From an uncultured Moraxella sp. (GTDB lineage Bacteria > Pseudomonadota > Gammaproteobacteria > Pseudomonadales > Moraxellaceae), in NCBI RefSeq assembly GCF_945873075.1, contig NZ_CAMCBS010000002.1, positions 82,632-146,631 on the forward strand: DNA of 64,000 bases, read 5' to 3'. Both the position numbers and the translations under genes were made by a program. Below the pieces are notes generated by a model. It saw nothing but the letters and a program-made list of their open reading frames with translations, made no database searches and was not told the DNA's origin. Numbering within the stretch: position 1 is the first letter of the stretch; each line of letters starts with the position of its first letter. Below, in pieces: positions 47,334 to 55,879 of the stretch.

Positions 47334-48416
47334 ATGAAAAAACTAGCGCTAGCTGTGGCTGTAGCAGCTATCTCAATGTCAGCTCAAGCTGCACCAACGG
47401 TTTATGGTAAAATTTTCCTATCGGTTGATGCCGTCGATTCTGATACTGATACACTCAGTGCAGATCGCAGCACAGTCACTGACAGCACATCGGTAAGCCG
47501 TAGCAAACTGAATTCTACTGCTTCTCGGATTGGTTTTAAGGGGTCTGAACCATTAACAGCCAACACTGATGTCGTCTATCAGCTGGAATATGGTGTCAAA
47601 GTTGATGATAATAGCTCACAATTTAGTGCTCGTGATACCTATATCGGTGTGGCGAATAAGCAATATGGTACACTGGTGGCAGGTCGTTTGACAGCAGTGG
47701 ATAATAATGTGAACTTTGCAAATATGGCTGTTGGTGCTGTCGATGGCGGTGATAATGTCCTAGCAGCGATCGATAAACCGCGTGCTAACAACGCATTTGC
47801 TTACACTTCACCAAGCTATAATGGCTTAACCTTCCAAGGCATGTATGTCGCTGACGAGTTCAGTGGTGATGAATTTGATGCTAATGGCAAGCATCTAAGC
47901 AACAGCAGTCGTGATACTTTTGGTCGTGATGTCTATGCTGTCGCAGCCATCTATAAGCCTACCACGCTGCCACTGCGTGCCGGTGTTTCATGGATGCAAG
48001 GTGGTGACAATCTAAAAACCTTGCGTGTTTCTGGGGATTATAAAGTCACACCAAAAACCACCATCGGCGCACTATACCAAAACACCGACCTAGGTGAAGT
48101 GTCAGGCAGAACTGAAAAAGAAAATGCCTATACACTAAGTGCAAGTTATCAGACCGATACGCCATGGAAGGTTTATGGCCAAGCTGATTATGTCGATAAT
48201 GCCAGTGGCTTTAAGCAAGCGGAGCGTCAGCGCTATATTTTAGGTGCTCAGTATGCTTTCAATAAAGCAGCAACTGGTCATCTATACGCTTCATATCGTG
48301 ATGAAGATCGTGTGGCAGGTCAAAGCTACTTCGTTGGTGGCGGCACCACCACTTTCACAAAAGATGAAAAATATCAAGGTTATGGCATCGGCGCTGGTAT
48401 TGAATACAAGTTCTAA
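47334..48416 (+). CDS. Gram-negative trimeric porin, first of three
   Basis: General diffusion porin of 360 residues in the outer membrane. Signal peptide MKKLALAVAVAAISMSAQA, mature start APTVYGKIFLSVD, and the porin pattern SRIGFKGSEPLTANTDVVYQ and YQLEYGVKV; the chain ends in Phe (GIEYKF). It is similar to Moraxella M35-type porins. Strand-forming segments are shared with the next two genes, while the loops differ, for example an insert near 175-190 here. The start follows GGAG. An own terminator follows. Confidence 0.9.
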   Translation: MKKLALAVAVAAISMSAQAAPTVYGKIFLSVDAVDSDTDTLSADRSTVTDSTSVSRSKLNSTASRIGFKGSEPLTANTDVVYQLEYGVKVDDNSSQFSARDTYIGVANKQYGTLVAGRLTAVDNNVNFANMAVGAVDGGDNVLAAIDKPRANNAFAYTSPSYNGLTFQGMYVADEFSGDEFDANGKHLSNSSRDTFGRDVYAVAAIYKPTTLPLRAGVSWMQGGDNLKTLRVSGDYKVTPKTTIGALYQNTDLGEVSGRTEKENAYTLSASYQTDTPWKVYGQADYVDNASGFKQAERQRYILGAQYAFNKAATGHLYASYRDEDRVAGQSYFVGGGTTTFTKDEKYQGYGIGAGIEYKF

Positions 48417-48434
48417 ATAGTATTTGACCCAGCC

Positions 48435-48470
48435 AAAAACACTTCACATGACTGTGAAGTGTTTTTTATT
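48435..48470 (+). terminator. Terminator after porin 1
   Basis: Stem AAACACTTCAC / GTGAAGTGTTT and T run. Confidence 0.9.
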
Positions 48471-48606
48471 ATCATCATATTCAGAAATTAGGAAAATGAT
48501 TGTAACTTGCTTGTCATAAAATGGTAACATTGTACAGGCTAAGATTACAATTTGATGAATACTAGCCATCAGATTGTCAAGTTTTGATGCTGTCAAAGTT
48601 GTAACA

Positions 48607-48701
48607 AATTTTGTAAAATTCGCCAAAATTGCCAAAAATTTAGCCAAAAAATGAGCAAATATTTCCAAAATCACCATAAAATCCCCAAAATTTACAAAAA
48701 T
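48607..48701. repeat. Helically phased A-tracts
   Basis: A-runs start at 48625, 48634, 48646, 48657, 48667, 48678, 48687 and 48696, an average spacing of about ten bases, most preceded by CC. Such phasing causes intrinsic DNA bending (established). The block ends about 90 bases before the porin 2 promoter. Confidence 0.6.
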
Positions 48702-48791
48702 GTTGGGGATTTCATTTTTATATAATAATAAAAAAATCAATATCTTATAAAATATTTTGCCAAATCTTGAAATTTATCCCCATCAAAGGTA

Positions 48792-48819
48792 TTGCAAAAT
48801 ATTTCAAACTTGGTATTCT
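48792..48819 (+). promoter_or_regulatory. Promoter of porin 2
   Basis: TTGCAA (48792-48797), 16-base spacer with TTTCAAA, TATTCT (48814-48819), as before porin 1. Confidence 0.7.
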
Positions 48820-48961
48820 ATAGATACATTATGAAGCTTGGCTATCACGGATACTTCTGTAATGTTTCTCAATGTTACCAAGTGTCAGTCAGCCAAAATC
48901 ACAATCCGATGAATCGCAGTACTTAGGTAGTGCGGACATCATTGACAAGAAAACTTGTAGC

Positions 48962-48976
48962 GGGCAATGAATGCCC
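48962..48976 (+). promoter_or_regulatory. Leader hairpin before porin 2
   Basis: GGGCA-atgaa-TGCCC, the counterpart of the hairpin before porin 1, ending about nine bases before the ribosome site. Confidence 0.45.
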
Positions 48977-48995
48977 ATTCTTAGTGGAGAAAGCC

Positions 48996-50039
48996 ATGAA
49001 AAAACTAGTTCTAGCTACTGCCGTTGCTGCACTGTCTATCACTGCTGCACAAGCTGCACCAACTGTCTATGGTAAAGCATTCCTTACCGTTGATTACAAA
49101 GATGGTGATTTTGATTACACTGATCGCGCCGGCGTTGAAAAAACTATCGACGATAGTCGTGCAAAACTTAATTCAAACGCTTCTCGTATCGGTTTTAAAG
49201 GTGCTGAAGCACTAACTGCAAACACTGACCTAGTTTACCAACTAGAATACGGTGTAAAAGTTGATGAGAACACTCAAGACGAACAGTTTAAAGCTCGTGA
49301 TACTTATATCGGTCTAGCAAACAAGCAATACGGTACCCTACTAGCTGGTCGCCTATCATCTATCGATGGCAATGTAGACTTCGCCAATGTGACTCAAGGT
49401 GCTGTATTGGGTGGTGACAATGTTCTAGCATCAGAAGATTCGCCACGCGCTAACAATGCTGCTGCATACATTTCACCAAGCTACAATGGTCTAAGCTTTC
49501 AAGGCATGTATGTCATGGATGAAAACGGTGCAGACTCTCTAAACGGTGATGCGTTTGGTGCAGCTGTATTGTATACTCCAGAAGGTCAACCATTCCGTGG
49601 TGGTGTAGCATACATTTCTGCAAGCAACGGCGCTAGCAATGAAAAACTTTCTTGGCTTCGTGTTTCAGGTGCTTATGATGTAACTCCAGCATTTACATTG
49701 GGTGCACTATATCAAAATACTGATTACAGCGGCGATGATAATGAAAATGCTTATACAGTAAGTGGTAAGTACAAAACTGCAACCCCATGGGCTGTCTATG
49801 GTCAAGTTGACTATGTAGATAACGCTGGTGGTGTAAAAGGCAATGAAAAACAACGCTATGTAGTTGGTGGTCAATATGCATTCAACAAAGCAACTACTGG
49901 TCATGTTTATGGTGCTTACCTAGATCAAGATGTTGAAGCTGGTACTTGGGCTGCTCACAATGACGAAACCAAAGTATTTGCCAAAACTGGTAACTATCAA
50001 GGCTTCGGTGTAGGTGCAGGTATCGAATACAAGTTCTAA
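48996..50039 (+). CDS. Gram-negative trimeric porin, second of three
   Basis: 347-residue porin. Signal peptide MKKLVLATAVAALSITAAQA and mature start APTVYGKAFLTVDYKDGDF; terminal GIEYKF. The start at 48996 has GGAGA upstream; the frame extends to 48930 but without a signal peptide. Codons are biased to T- and A-ending forms (GCT, GGT, ACT), stronger than in the flanking porins, which suggests this copy is the most highly expressed. Acidic loop segments (DENGADSLNGD) point to possible cation preference (inference). Confidence 0.9.
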   Translation: MKKLVLATAVAALSITAAQAAPTVYGKAFLTVDYKDGDFDYTDRAGVEKTIDDSRAKLNSNASRIGFKGAEALTANTDLVYQLEYGVKVDENTQDEQFKARDTYIGLANKQYGTLLAGRLSSIDGNVDFANVTQGAVLGGDNVLASEDSPRANNAAAYISPSYNGLSFQGMYVMDENGADSLNGDAFGAAVLYTPEGQPFRGGVAYISASNGASNEKLSWLRVSGAYDVTPAFTLGALYQNTDYSGDDNENAYTVSGKYKTATPWAVYGQVDYVDNAGGVKGNEKQRYVVGGQYAFNKATTGHVYGAYLDQDVEAGTWAAHNDETKVFAKTGNYQGFGVGAGIEYKF

Positions 50040-50056
50040 TCTGAACTGCCGTAACC

Positions 50057-50088
50057 AAAAAGCTCATCCTACGGGGTGGGCTTTTTTG
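50057..50088 (+). terminator. Terminator after porin 2
   Basis: AAAAAGCTCATCC, TACG loop, GGGTGGGCTTTTT. Nearly identical to the terminator after porin 3. Confidence 0.92.
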
Positions 50089-50188
50089 TTGGCGGGGTGG
50101 TGTGATGTTTTTATAGGGATTTGTAGCATTTGAGTTAAATTCCTAAACTTTTGTGACTAATGAGTAACTGATTATTTTTATAAAGGTG

Positions 50189-50216
50189 TTGCAAATTATT
50201 TCAAATTTGGTATGCT
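50189..50216 (+). promoter_or_regulatory. Promoter of porin 3
   Basis: TTGCAA (50189-50194), 16-base spacer with TTTCAAA, TATGCT (50211-50216). The leader is shorter (about 95 bases) than for porins 1 and 2. Confidence 0.7.
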
Positions 50217-50316
50217 ATGTGTGCATATCGAAACTGTCTATCGCTTAACCTGCCAAAAATTAACATTGTGTAACTTGGCAAAGTGATGTCAAATAAAGCC
50301 CAAATGGAGCATAACC

Positions 50317-51318
50317 ATGAAAAAACTAGTTCTAGCGTCTGCGATCGCTGCACTGTCTATCACCGCTGCACAAGCTGCCCCTACCATCTATGGTAAAATC
50401 GTCATGACTACCGATGTGATTGATTCGGATACAGATGACTCTACTCGTGGCAGCCTAAATACAGCAGGATCTCGTATCGGTGTCAAAGGTGCTGAAGCAT
50501 TGACCGCTAATACAGATTTGGTTTATCAATTAGAATATCGTATCCGCCCAGATAACAATGACGGCGAAGCGCTACAATCTCGTGATACCTACATCGGTCT
50601 ATCAAACAAAACTTATGGTACATTGTTGGCAGGTCGCCTATCAGCACTTGATGATATGATTGATTATGCTGATGTATCTGTTGGTGGCGTCGTTGGTGGT
50701 GATGATTTGCTGGTTGCGTTCAACGAACCACGCGCAAACAATGCGTTTGCTTATGTTTCACCAAGCTACAATGGCCTACAATTCTTAGGCATGTATTCAA
50801 TGGATGAGCTAAACACCACTCAGCCAGACCTAAAAAATGATGTGCTTGGTGTGGGTCCTTTGGATGTTGAAGCTTATGGCGTAGGTCTAAAATACGAACC
50901 AGAAAATCTACCAGTTCGTGGTGGCGTCACCTATATCAGCACAGCCAATATCCCAGCATTGGATGACAAGATCACTGAGCTTCGTGTCAGCGGTGCATAC
51001 GATGTCACGCCAGCATTGACAGTGGGTGCGCTATATCAAAATACCGACTGGACTACAGAAGATAAAGAAAACGGCTATACGCTTAGCGCTAAATACAAAA
51101 CTGCTACCCCATGGACTGTCTATGGTCAGCTTGACTATGTAGACAACTATGCAGGCGTGAGCGATCGTGAGAAACAGCGTGCGATCCTAGGTGGTGAGTA
51201 TGCGTTCAATAAAGCTGCGACTGGCCATGTCTATGCTGGCTACCTAAAAGACAAAGCTGCAAATCGTGACGACCAAAATGAAGTTGGCGTCGGCGCAGGT
51301 CTAGAATACAACTTCTAA
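50317..51318 (+). CDS. Gram-negative trimeric porin, third of three
   Basis: 333-residue porin with signal peptide MKKLVLASAIAALSITAAQA, almost the same as porin 2, and mature start APTIYGKIVMTTDV. It shares SRIGVKGAEALTANTDLVYQ and ends GLEYNF. It is the shortest of the three, with reduced early loops. GGAG ribosome site. It probably arose by tandem duplication, since promoter, leader peptide and terminator are also shared. Confidence 0.9.
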   Translation: MKKLVLASAIAALSITAAQAAPTIYGKIVMTTDVIDSDTDDSTRGSLNTAGSRIGVKGAEALTANTDLVYQLEYRIRPDNNDGEALQSRDTYIGLSNKTYGTLLAGRLSALDDMIDYADVSVGGVVGGDDLLVAFNEPRANNAFAYVSPSYNGLQFLGMYSMDELNTTQPDLKNDVLGVGPLDVEAYGVGLKYEPENLPVRGGVTYISTANIPALDDKITELRVSGAYDVTPALTVGALYQNTDWTTEDKENGYTLSAKYKTATPWTVYGQLDYVDNYAGVSDREKQRAILGGEYAFNKAATGHVYAGYLKDKAANRDDQNEVGVGAGLEYNF

Positions 51319-51341
51319 TCTGAAGCGATTTTAGATACCAC

Positions 51342-51372
51342 AAAAGCTCATCCTACGGGATGAGCTTTTTGG
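51342..51372 (+). terminator. Terminator after porin 3
   Basis: AAAAGCTCATCC, TACG loop, GGATGAGCTTTT; a UNCG-type tetraloop hairpin. Confidence 0.92.
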
Positions 51373-51438
51373 TTTATGACTTGAATAGTTATATGTATGA
51401 TTAAATTCTTATGATAAAATATAAACTTCCTAGCAAAA

Positions 51439-51465
51439 GAAAAGCCTACCAAATGGCAGGCTTTT
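51439..51465. terminator. Hairpin between porin 3 and the Abi-like gene
   Basis: AAAAGCCTACC / GGCAGGCTTTT with one mismatch and a four-base loop; it has short A and T flanks. Confidence 0.5.
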
Positions 51466-51539
51466 CGCTTAATACTAGGGGGTAGGCAAAAGCCCTCAAT
51501 AAACCCTAGCGAACAAAGATATTATAAGGCTTATTGGAT

Positions 51540-52163
51540 ATGGAATCAAGTGATAAATATGAAAATATTAGAAATACACTGTCGATATCAAGAATGGCAA
51601 CATATGAAAAATATTCTGATAGTCATAAGAAAGCACTTGACTTGTATCTTTGGAACTTACAAATTTCATCTGCATTACTAGAATGTTTGGCGGTTTGTGA
51701 AGTGGTTGTTAGAAATTCAGTTGCTAAGATTATTGAGCAAAGATATGGTGAAGATTGGATAAATAATGCAAGATTTATCAGAACAATGAAACAAAGTCGT
51801 CAAAGAGATTTAATCAAAGTTCGCCAGAGTATAGTTGATAAAACAATAGCAGAACTTCCATTTGTATTTTGGCAAAGTTTCTTTACCGCTCGTTTTGATC
51901 AGGAATTATGGCAAAATGATTTGGTTGCGGCATTACCAAATGCAAGTGATTGCAATGGCAAATTAAGGGAAGTTGTTTTTATGGACTTGGACAGACTTAG
52001 AAAATTAAGAAATAGAATTGCACATCATGAACCAATTTTTAATAGAAGTATCAAGACCGATTATAAGGTTATTATAAAAATTATCCGTTATTGTTGTGAA
52101 GATACAGCAAATTGGGTGGAATCATGGCAGAAAATTGATGATTTACTAGAGAAAAGACCATAA
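51540..52163 (+). CDS. Abi-like protein with HEPN RNase motif
   Basis: 207-residue cytoplasmic protein of the Abi_2 (AbiD/AbiF-like) type. It is mostly alpha-helical and contains LRNRIAHHEPIF; Arg157-Asn-x3-His162 is the R-x4-H signature of HEPN ribonucleases. LDLYLWNLQISSALLECLAV and EVVVRNSVAKII near the N-terminus are typical too. Family members act in phage abortive infection or related RNA-cutting defence. The gene is clearly more AT-rich than its neighbours and stands alone, which suggests horizontal acquisition. Start at the ATG 51540 (AAGG ten bases before); a TTG at 51534 is possible. Confidence 0.8.
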   Translation: MESSDKYENIRNTLSISRMATYEKYSDSHKKALDLYLWNLQISSALLECLAVCEVVVRNSVAKIIEQRYGEDWINNARFIRTMKQSRQRDLIKVRQSIVDKTIAELPFVFWQSFFTARFDQELWQNDLVAALPNASDCNGKLREVVFMDLDRLRKLRNRIAHHEPIFNRSIKTDYKVIIKIIRYCCEDTANWVESWQKIDDLLEKRP

Positions 52164-52164
52164 A

Positions 52165-52195
52165 ATACCCCAAAGATTTAGTGCTTTGGGGTAGT
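52165..52195. terminator. Terminator between the Abi-like gene and argB
   Basis: Stem TACCCCAAAG / CTTTGGGGTA between convergent genes; T run weak. Confidence 0.65.
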
Positions 52196-52220
52196 AATTT
52201 GACTATTAAAGTTTGAAAAA

Positions 52221-53129
<909 letters not shown>

Positions 53130-53143
53130 CTATAAAAAAACAA

Positions 53144-53608
53144 TCACTGACGACCTGACGAGCCAAAGCCACCTGCGCCACGCTCGCTGACATCACTAAA
53201 TTCATCGATAATCTCAAAGCTTGGGCGTACCACAGGCACGACCATATACTGCGCCATACGCTCAGCAGGCTCAAGTACAAAATCCGTCTGGCTACGATTC
53301 CACACGCTGACCATCAGCTCCCCTTGATAATCGGCATCAATCAGACCGACCAAATTGCCAAGCACAATCCCATGCTTATGACCGAGTCCTGAGCGTGGCA
53401 GGATGATGCCTGCATAGTTTGGATCGGCGATATAGATAGATAGACCTGTGCCAATCAGCTTGGTTTCACCTGCTTTGATGGTGATGGGTGCATCGATACA
53501 CGCACGCAGATCGATACCTGCTGAGCCATCTGTCGCTCGAGTGGGTAGCGGGAAGTTAGGATCTTGTCCGATTTTTGGGTTTAGGATTTTGACTTGTACA
53601 CTGTTCAT
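53144..53608 (-). CDS. dut: dUTP diphosphatase
   Basis: Trimeric dUTPase of 154 residues that hydrolyses dUTP to dUMP, keeping uracil out of DNA. All five motifs are visible: [47 protein letters not shown], and the flexible C-terminal [11 protein letters not shown]. Followed by argB on the same strand. Confidence 0.97.
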   Translation of the reverse strand: MNSVQVKILNPKIGQDPNFPLPTRATDGSAGIDLRACIDAPITIKAGETKLIGTGLSIYIADPNYAGIILPRSGLGHKHGIVLGNLVGLIDADYQGELMVSVWNRSQTDFVLEPAERMAQYMVVPVVRPSFEIIDEFSDVSERGAGGFGSSGRQ

Positions 53609-53756
53609 GGCATCGCCTTATTTATCTAAAAATCATCTAAAGTTATCAAAAATACACCATGATTGCAACTGCTAAATGCATTTTTATGCTGATTGGCTTA
53701 ATGGGGTGGTTTGGGCTTTGGTTTAGGCTTAAGCTTGGACTTGGACAAAAAAGGAC

Positions 53757-53790
53757 AACAAAAAAGCCCGAAATATATTCGAGCTTTTAT
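53757..53790 (-). terminator. Terminator after secB
   Basis: Stem AAAAGCTCGAA / TTCGGGCTTTT (minus strand), one mismatch, then T run. Confidence 0.8.
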
Positions 53791-53804
53791 GGATTGCCAA
53801 AAAA

Positions 53805-54263
53805 TTAGGCGTTGCCGTTGGTTTCGGCTTCGGCTTGTGCTTCAAGCTGGCTTTGGATATAAGCTTGCTCAAAGTTCACCGGTGCAAGTAGCAACTGTGG
53901 GAAGCTACCACGAGTGACCAAATCGCTAATCACTTCACGCGCATAAGGGAATAGGATATTTGGGCAATAAGCTTGTAGTAGGTGTGGCAGATCGTCTTCT
54001 GGGATATTTTTTAGTAGGAAAATACCTGCTTGTTGGACTTCGGCGATGAATGCAACGGTATCTTCAAGCTTGGCAGTCACGCTGACAGTCAGCACGACTT
54101 CTTTATAATCTTCATCAAGATCGGTCACGCTAGCAGCGATGTTGATGTCGGTTTCTGGTTTCCATTGCTTGGTGAATACTTCAACGCTTGGCACTTCAAA
54201 TGAAATGTCTTTGGTATAAATACGCTCAAGACCAAGCTGTGGTTGGGTTTGTTCGTCTGACAT
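53805..54263 (-). CDS. secB: Protein-export chaperone SecB
   Basis: Tetrameric cytoplasmic chaperone of 152 residues that holds precursor proteins unfolded and hands them to Sec[19 protein letters not shown] and the C-terminal [20 protein letters not shown] and [12 protein letters not shown] are diagnostic. It follows grxC and yibN on the same strand, the cluster common in gamma-proteobacteria. Many outer-membrane precursors in this window would be clients (inference). Confidence 0.96.
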   Translation of the reverse strand: MSDEQTQPQLGLERIYTKDISFEVPSVEVFTKQWKPETDINIAASVTDLDEDYKEVVLTVSVTAKLEDTVAFIAEVQQAGIFLLKNIPEDDLPHLLQAYCPNILFPYAREVISDLVTRGSFPQLLLAPVNFEQAYIQSQLEAQAEAETNGNA

Positions 54264-54342
54264 GGTATGCTCCTTGTGTCAAAATCTGTCAATGTGTGAA
54301 TTTGGGCAATATCAATGAATAAAAATCAATGAATAAAATTCA

Positions 54343-54600
54343 TTAAGCCAACATCGCATCCAATTTGCCTTCTTGATTCAGCTTATTGAGCTGATCAAAT
54401 CCGCCAACAAAGGTCTCACCAATAAAAATCTGTGGCACAGTGCGATAGCCATTGGTTTTGGCTGATAATGCTTGACGCTCTTCGGTGGTCAAATCGTACA
54501 TACTGATTTCGCTGTACTCTACGCCTTTGTTGGTCAGTAGCTGTTTGGCGTTGGTGCAGTATGGGCAAACCGGGGTGGTGTAGATGGTTACTTGGGTCAT
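54343..54600 (-). CDS. grxC: Glutaredoxin 3
   Basis: Small thiol-disulfide oxidoreductase of 85 residues with active site CPYC (residues 11-14) in MTQVTIYTTPVCPYC, and the glutathione-binding YRTVPQIFIG. ATG 54600 preceded by GAGAA. Lies between yibN and secB, the standard order. The frame extends to 54612 without a better ribosome site. Confidence 0.95.
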   Translation of the reverse strand: MTQVTIYTTPVCPYCTNAKQLLTNKGVEYSEISMYDLTTEERQALSAKTNGYRTVPQIFIGETFVGGFDQLNKLNQEGKLDAMLA

Positions 54601-54676
54601 GTTTATTCTCAAAAAAATGCTAACTTTCTAATGATATGGGGTAAGTCGCCAACAATTTCAAGGGTGCTGATGGCGG

Positions 54677-55102
54677 TCATTTTTTCTTAGCACCAACCAG
54701 TGGCAAGCCTGCTGCTTGATAGCCTTGAATACCACCTTCTAGACGCATGAAATTTGGGCGTGCGATAAGCTGTACCGCTGCACCTGCTTGCAGACCGACA
54801 TCGCAGACGATGATGACGGGGACTTCGATGCCTTGTAGTTCGGCTAGGCGATTTTTGAGTTCGGTGAATGGGATATTTTCACTGCCTGTGATGTGCCCTT
54901 GGGCGAACTTGTTGGCAGGGCGGATGTCGATGATGCGTGCGTTGTGATTATTGACCAATAGACCAACTTCACTCGGTGGTACTTTACGCCCACTGCGTTT
55001 GCCTTCGATGGCAAAAAATGCGATGGCAAGAACGATTAATAAACCAAATAAAAACGGGTGATTGCCCACAAACTCAAACCAGCGTTCCAAGGGATACTCC
55101 AT
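54677..55102 (-). CDS. Membrane-anchored rhodanese-like protein (YibN)
   Basis: 141-residue protein with one N-terminal membrane helix (about 12-31) and a cytoplasmic rhodanese domain; the candidate catalytic Cys is in IVCDVGLQAGAAV. This matches E. coli YibN, which sits next to grxC and secB. Sulfur transfer is the family activity; the physiological acceptor is not known. First gene of the yibN-grxC-secB group. Confidence 0.9.
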   Translation of the reverse strand: MEYPLERWFEFVGNHPFLFGLLIVLAIAFFAIEGKRSGRKVPPSEVGLLVNNHNARIIDIRPANKFAQGHITGSENIPFTELKNRLAELQGIEVPVIIVCDVGLQAGAAVQLIARPNFMRLEGGIQGYQAAGLPLVGAKKK

Positions 55103-55175
55103 AAATAATCTGTGAAACGATTATTATATAAGGAAATGGTGTTAATTGCACTTGTTTTTGCAGATAGGATGGAAA

Positions 55176-55490
55176 TTATAAATTTGGTTGATGGTTACTG
55201 GCACCATGATATACATGCACAATTTGAACTGTATGTGATTGCTTATCAATAACAAAATAAATAATGATAGGAAATTGATTTAATGTTAGCTTATATAAAG
55301 GTGGGTCTTTTCTATATAATACGCATCGCATAGGCATTATTTCTAATGTGTCGATGGCGTCATAAATTGCATCTTCAACTCTTTGCGCCAATCCAATATC
55401 TTGGCTTTGGTGCAAATAAAACAAAACCAACTGATTAATATCAGAAAATGCTTCATTCTCAATGGTAACAGAGTAAAGTGTGTTAGCCAT
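55176..55490 (-). CDS. RelE/ParE-family toxin
   Basis: 104-residue basic protein of the RelE/ParE fold: SVTIENEAFSDINQLVLFYL, then IYDAIDTLEIMP, RKDPPLYKLTLNQFPIIIYF and a C-terminal IVHVYHGASN. The pattern is closer to ParE-type toxins (gyrase) than mRNA-cutting RelE, but that is not certain. It overlaps the antitoxin gene by eight bases, which ensures coupled translation. Confidence 0.85.
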   Translation of the reverse strand: MANTLYSVTIENEAFSDINQLVLFYLHQSQDIGLAQRVEDAIYDAIDTLEIMPMRCVLYRKDPPLYKLTLNQFPIIIYFVIDKQSHTVQIVHVYHGASNHQPNL

Positions 55491-55773
55491 TGGTTAATTG
55501 CTCAAAAGATTGATTGATAATTTGACGGGTTTTGGCGCGCGCTTCTTTTGCACTATAGAAAATTGCTTCACCCTGCTTAATACGCTGAAGTCTTGCATCA
55601 AGTAGTTTGTCAAGTTCTGCCTGTTGTGCCATTTCTTGAGATTTGACATCAATATAGTCTTCAATCATTTTTGTTAAGATGTTTTGAATGGAACGCTCTT
55701 CATAGGCTGAAATATCTTGTAGTTTTGCATGAATTTCAGGTGTGATGGTTACAGAAAAAGAAGGAGTATCCAT
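55483..55773 (-). CDS. Ribbon-helix-helix type antitoxin
   Basis: 96-residue partner of the downstream toxin. The N-terminus SFSVTITPEIHAKLQDISAY with ERSIQNILTKMIEDYI fits a ribbon-helix-helix DNA-binding domain; the charged C-terminal half (EARAKTRQIINQSFEQL) would wrap the toxin. AAGGAT ribosome site upstream. Such antitoxins normally repress their own promoter, a candidate for which is at 55825-55833. Confidence 0.8.
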   Translation of the reverse strand: MDTPSFSVTITPEIHAKLQDISAYEERSIQNILTKMIEDYIDVKSQEMAQQAELDKLLDARLQRIKQGEAIFYSAKEARAKTRQIINQSFEQLTNG

Positions 55774-55824
55774 AATTCATCCTTAATTGCATTGGTGGGC
55801 ATTTTTTTTAAAATCTTTGTCTTT

Positions 55825-55833
55825 AGTATAGCA
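55825..55833 (-). promoter_or_regulatory. Promoter of the toxin-antitoxin pair
   Basis: Minus-strand TGCTATACT (extended -10) 52 bases upstream of the antitoxin start codon. Confidence 0.5.
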
Positions 55834-55879
55834 AAGGGAGTGATAGTCATCAAGTTATTCGCAAATATATGAGCGCTAA

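Larger units (their letters stand above)
48417..48995. other. Region between porins 1 and 2
   Basis: 579 bases: porin 1 terminator (48435-48470), a block of phased A-tracts (48607-48701), an inverted repeat ATCCCCAA / TTGGGGAT (48681-48710), the porin 2 promoter (48792-48819) and its leader hairpin (48962-48976). No gene. Confidence 0.6.

Noticed and set aside
48444..48740. Minus-strand frame of 98 codons between porins 1 and 2
   Set aside because: Runs through a terminator and the phased A-tract block; Phe/Leu/Ile-rich product is a by-product of AT-rich DNA.
47119..51318. Porin triplet as an assembly artefact
   Set aside because: The three genes differ clearly in loops, length and flanks, so they are real paralogues.
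53700..53760. Repetitive GG(C)TTTGG-like stretch before the secB terminator
   Set aside because: Irregular short repeats without fixed period; no coding or structural reading found.
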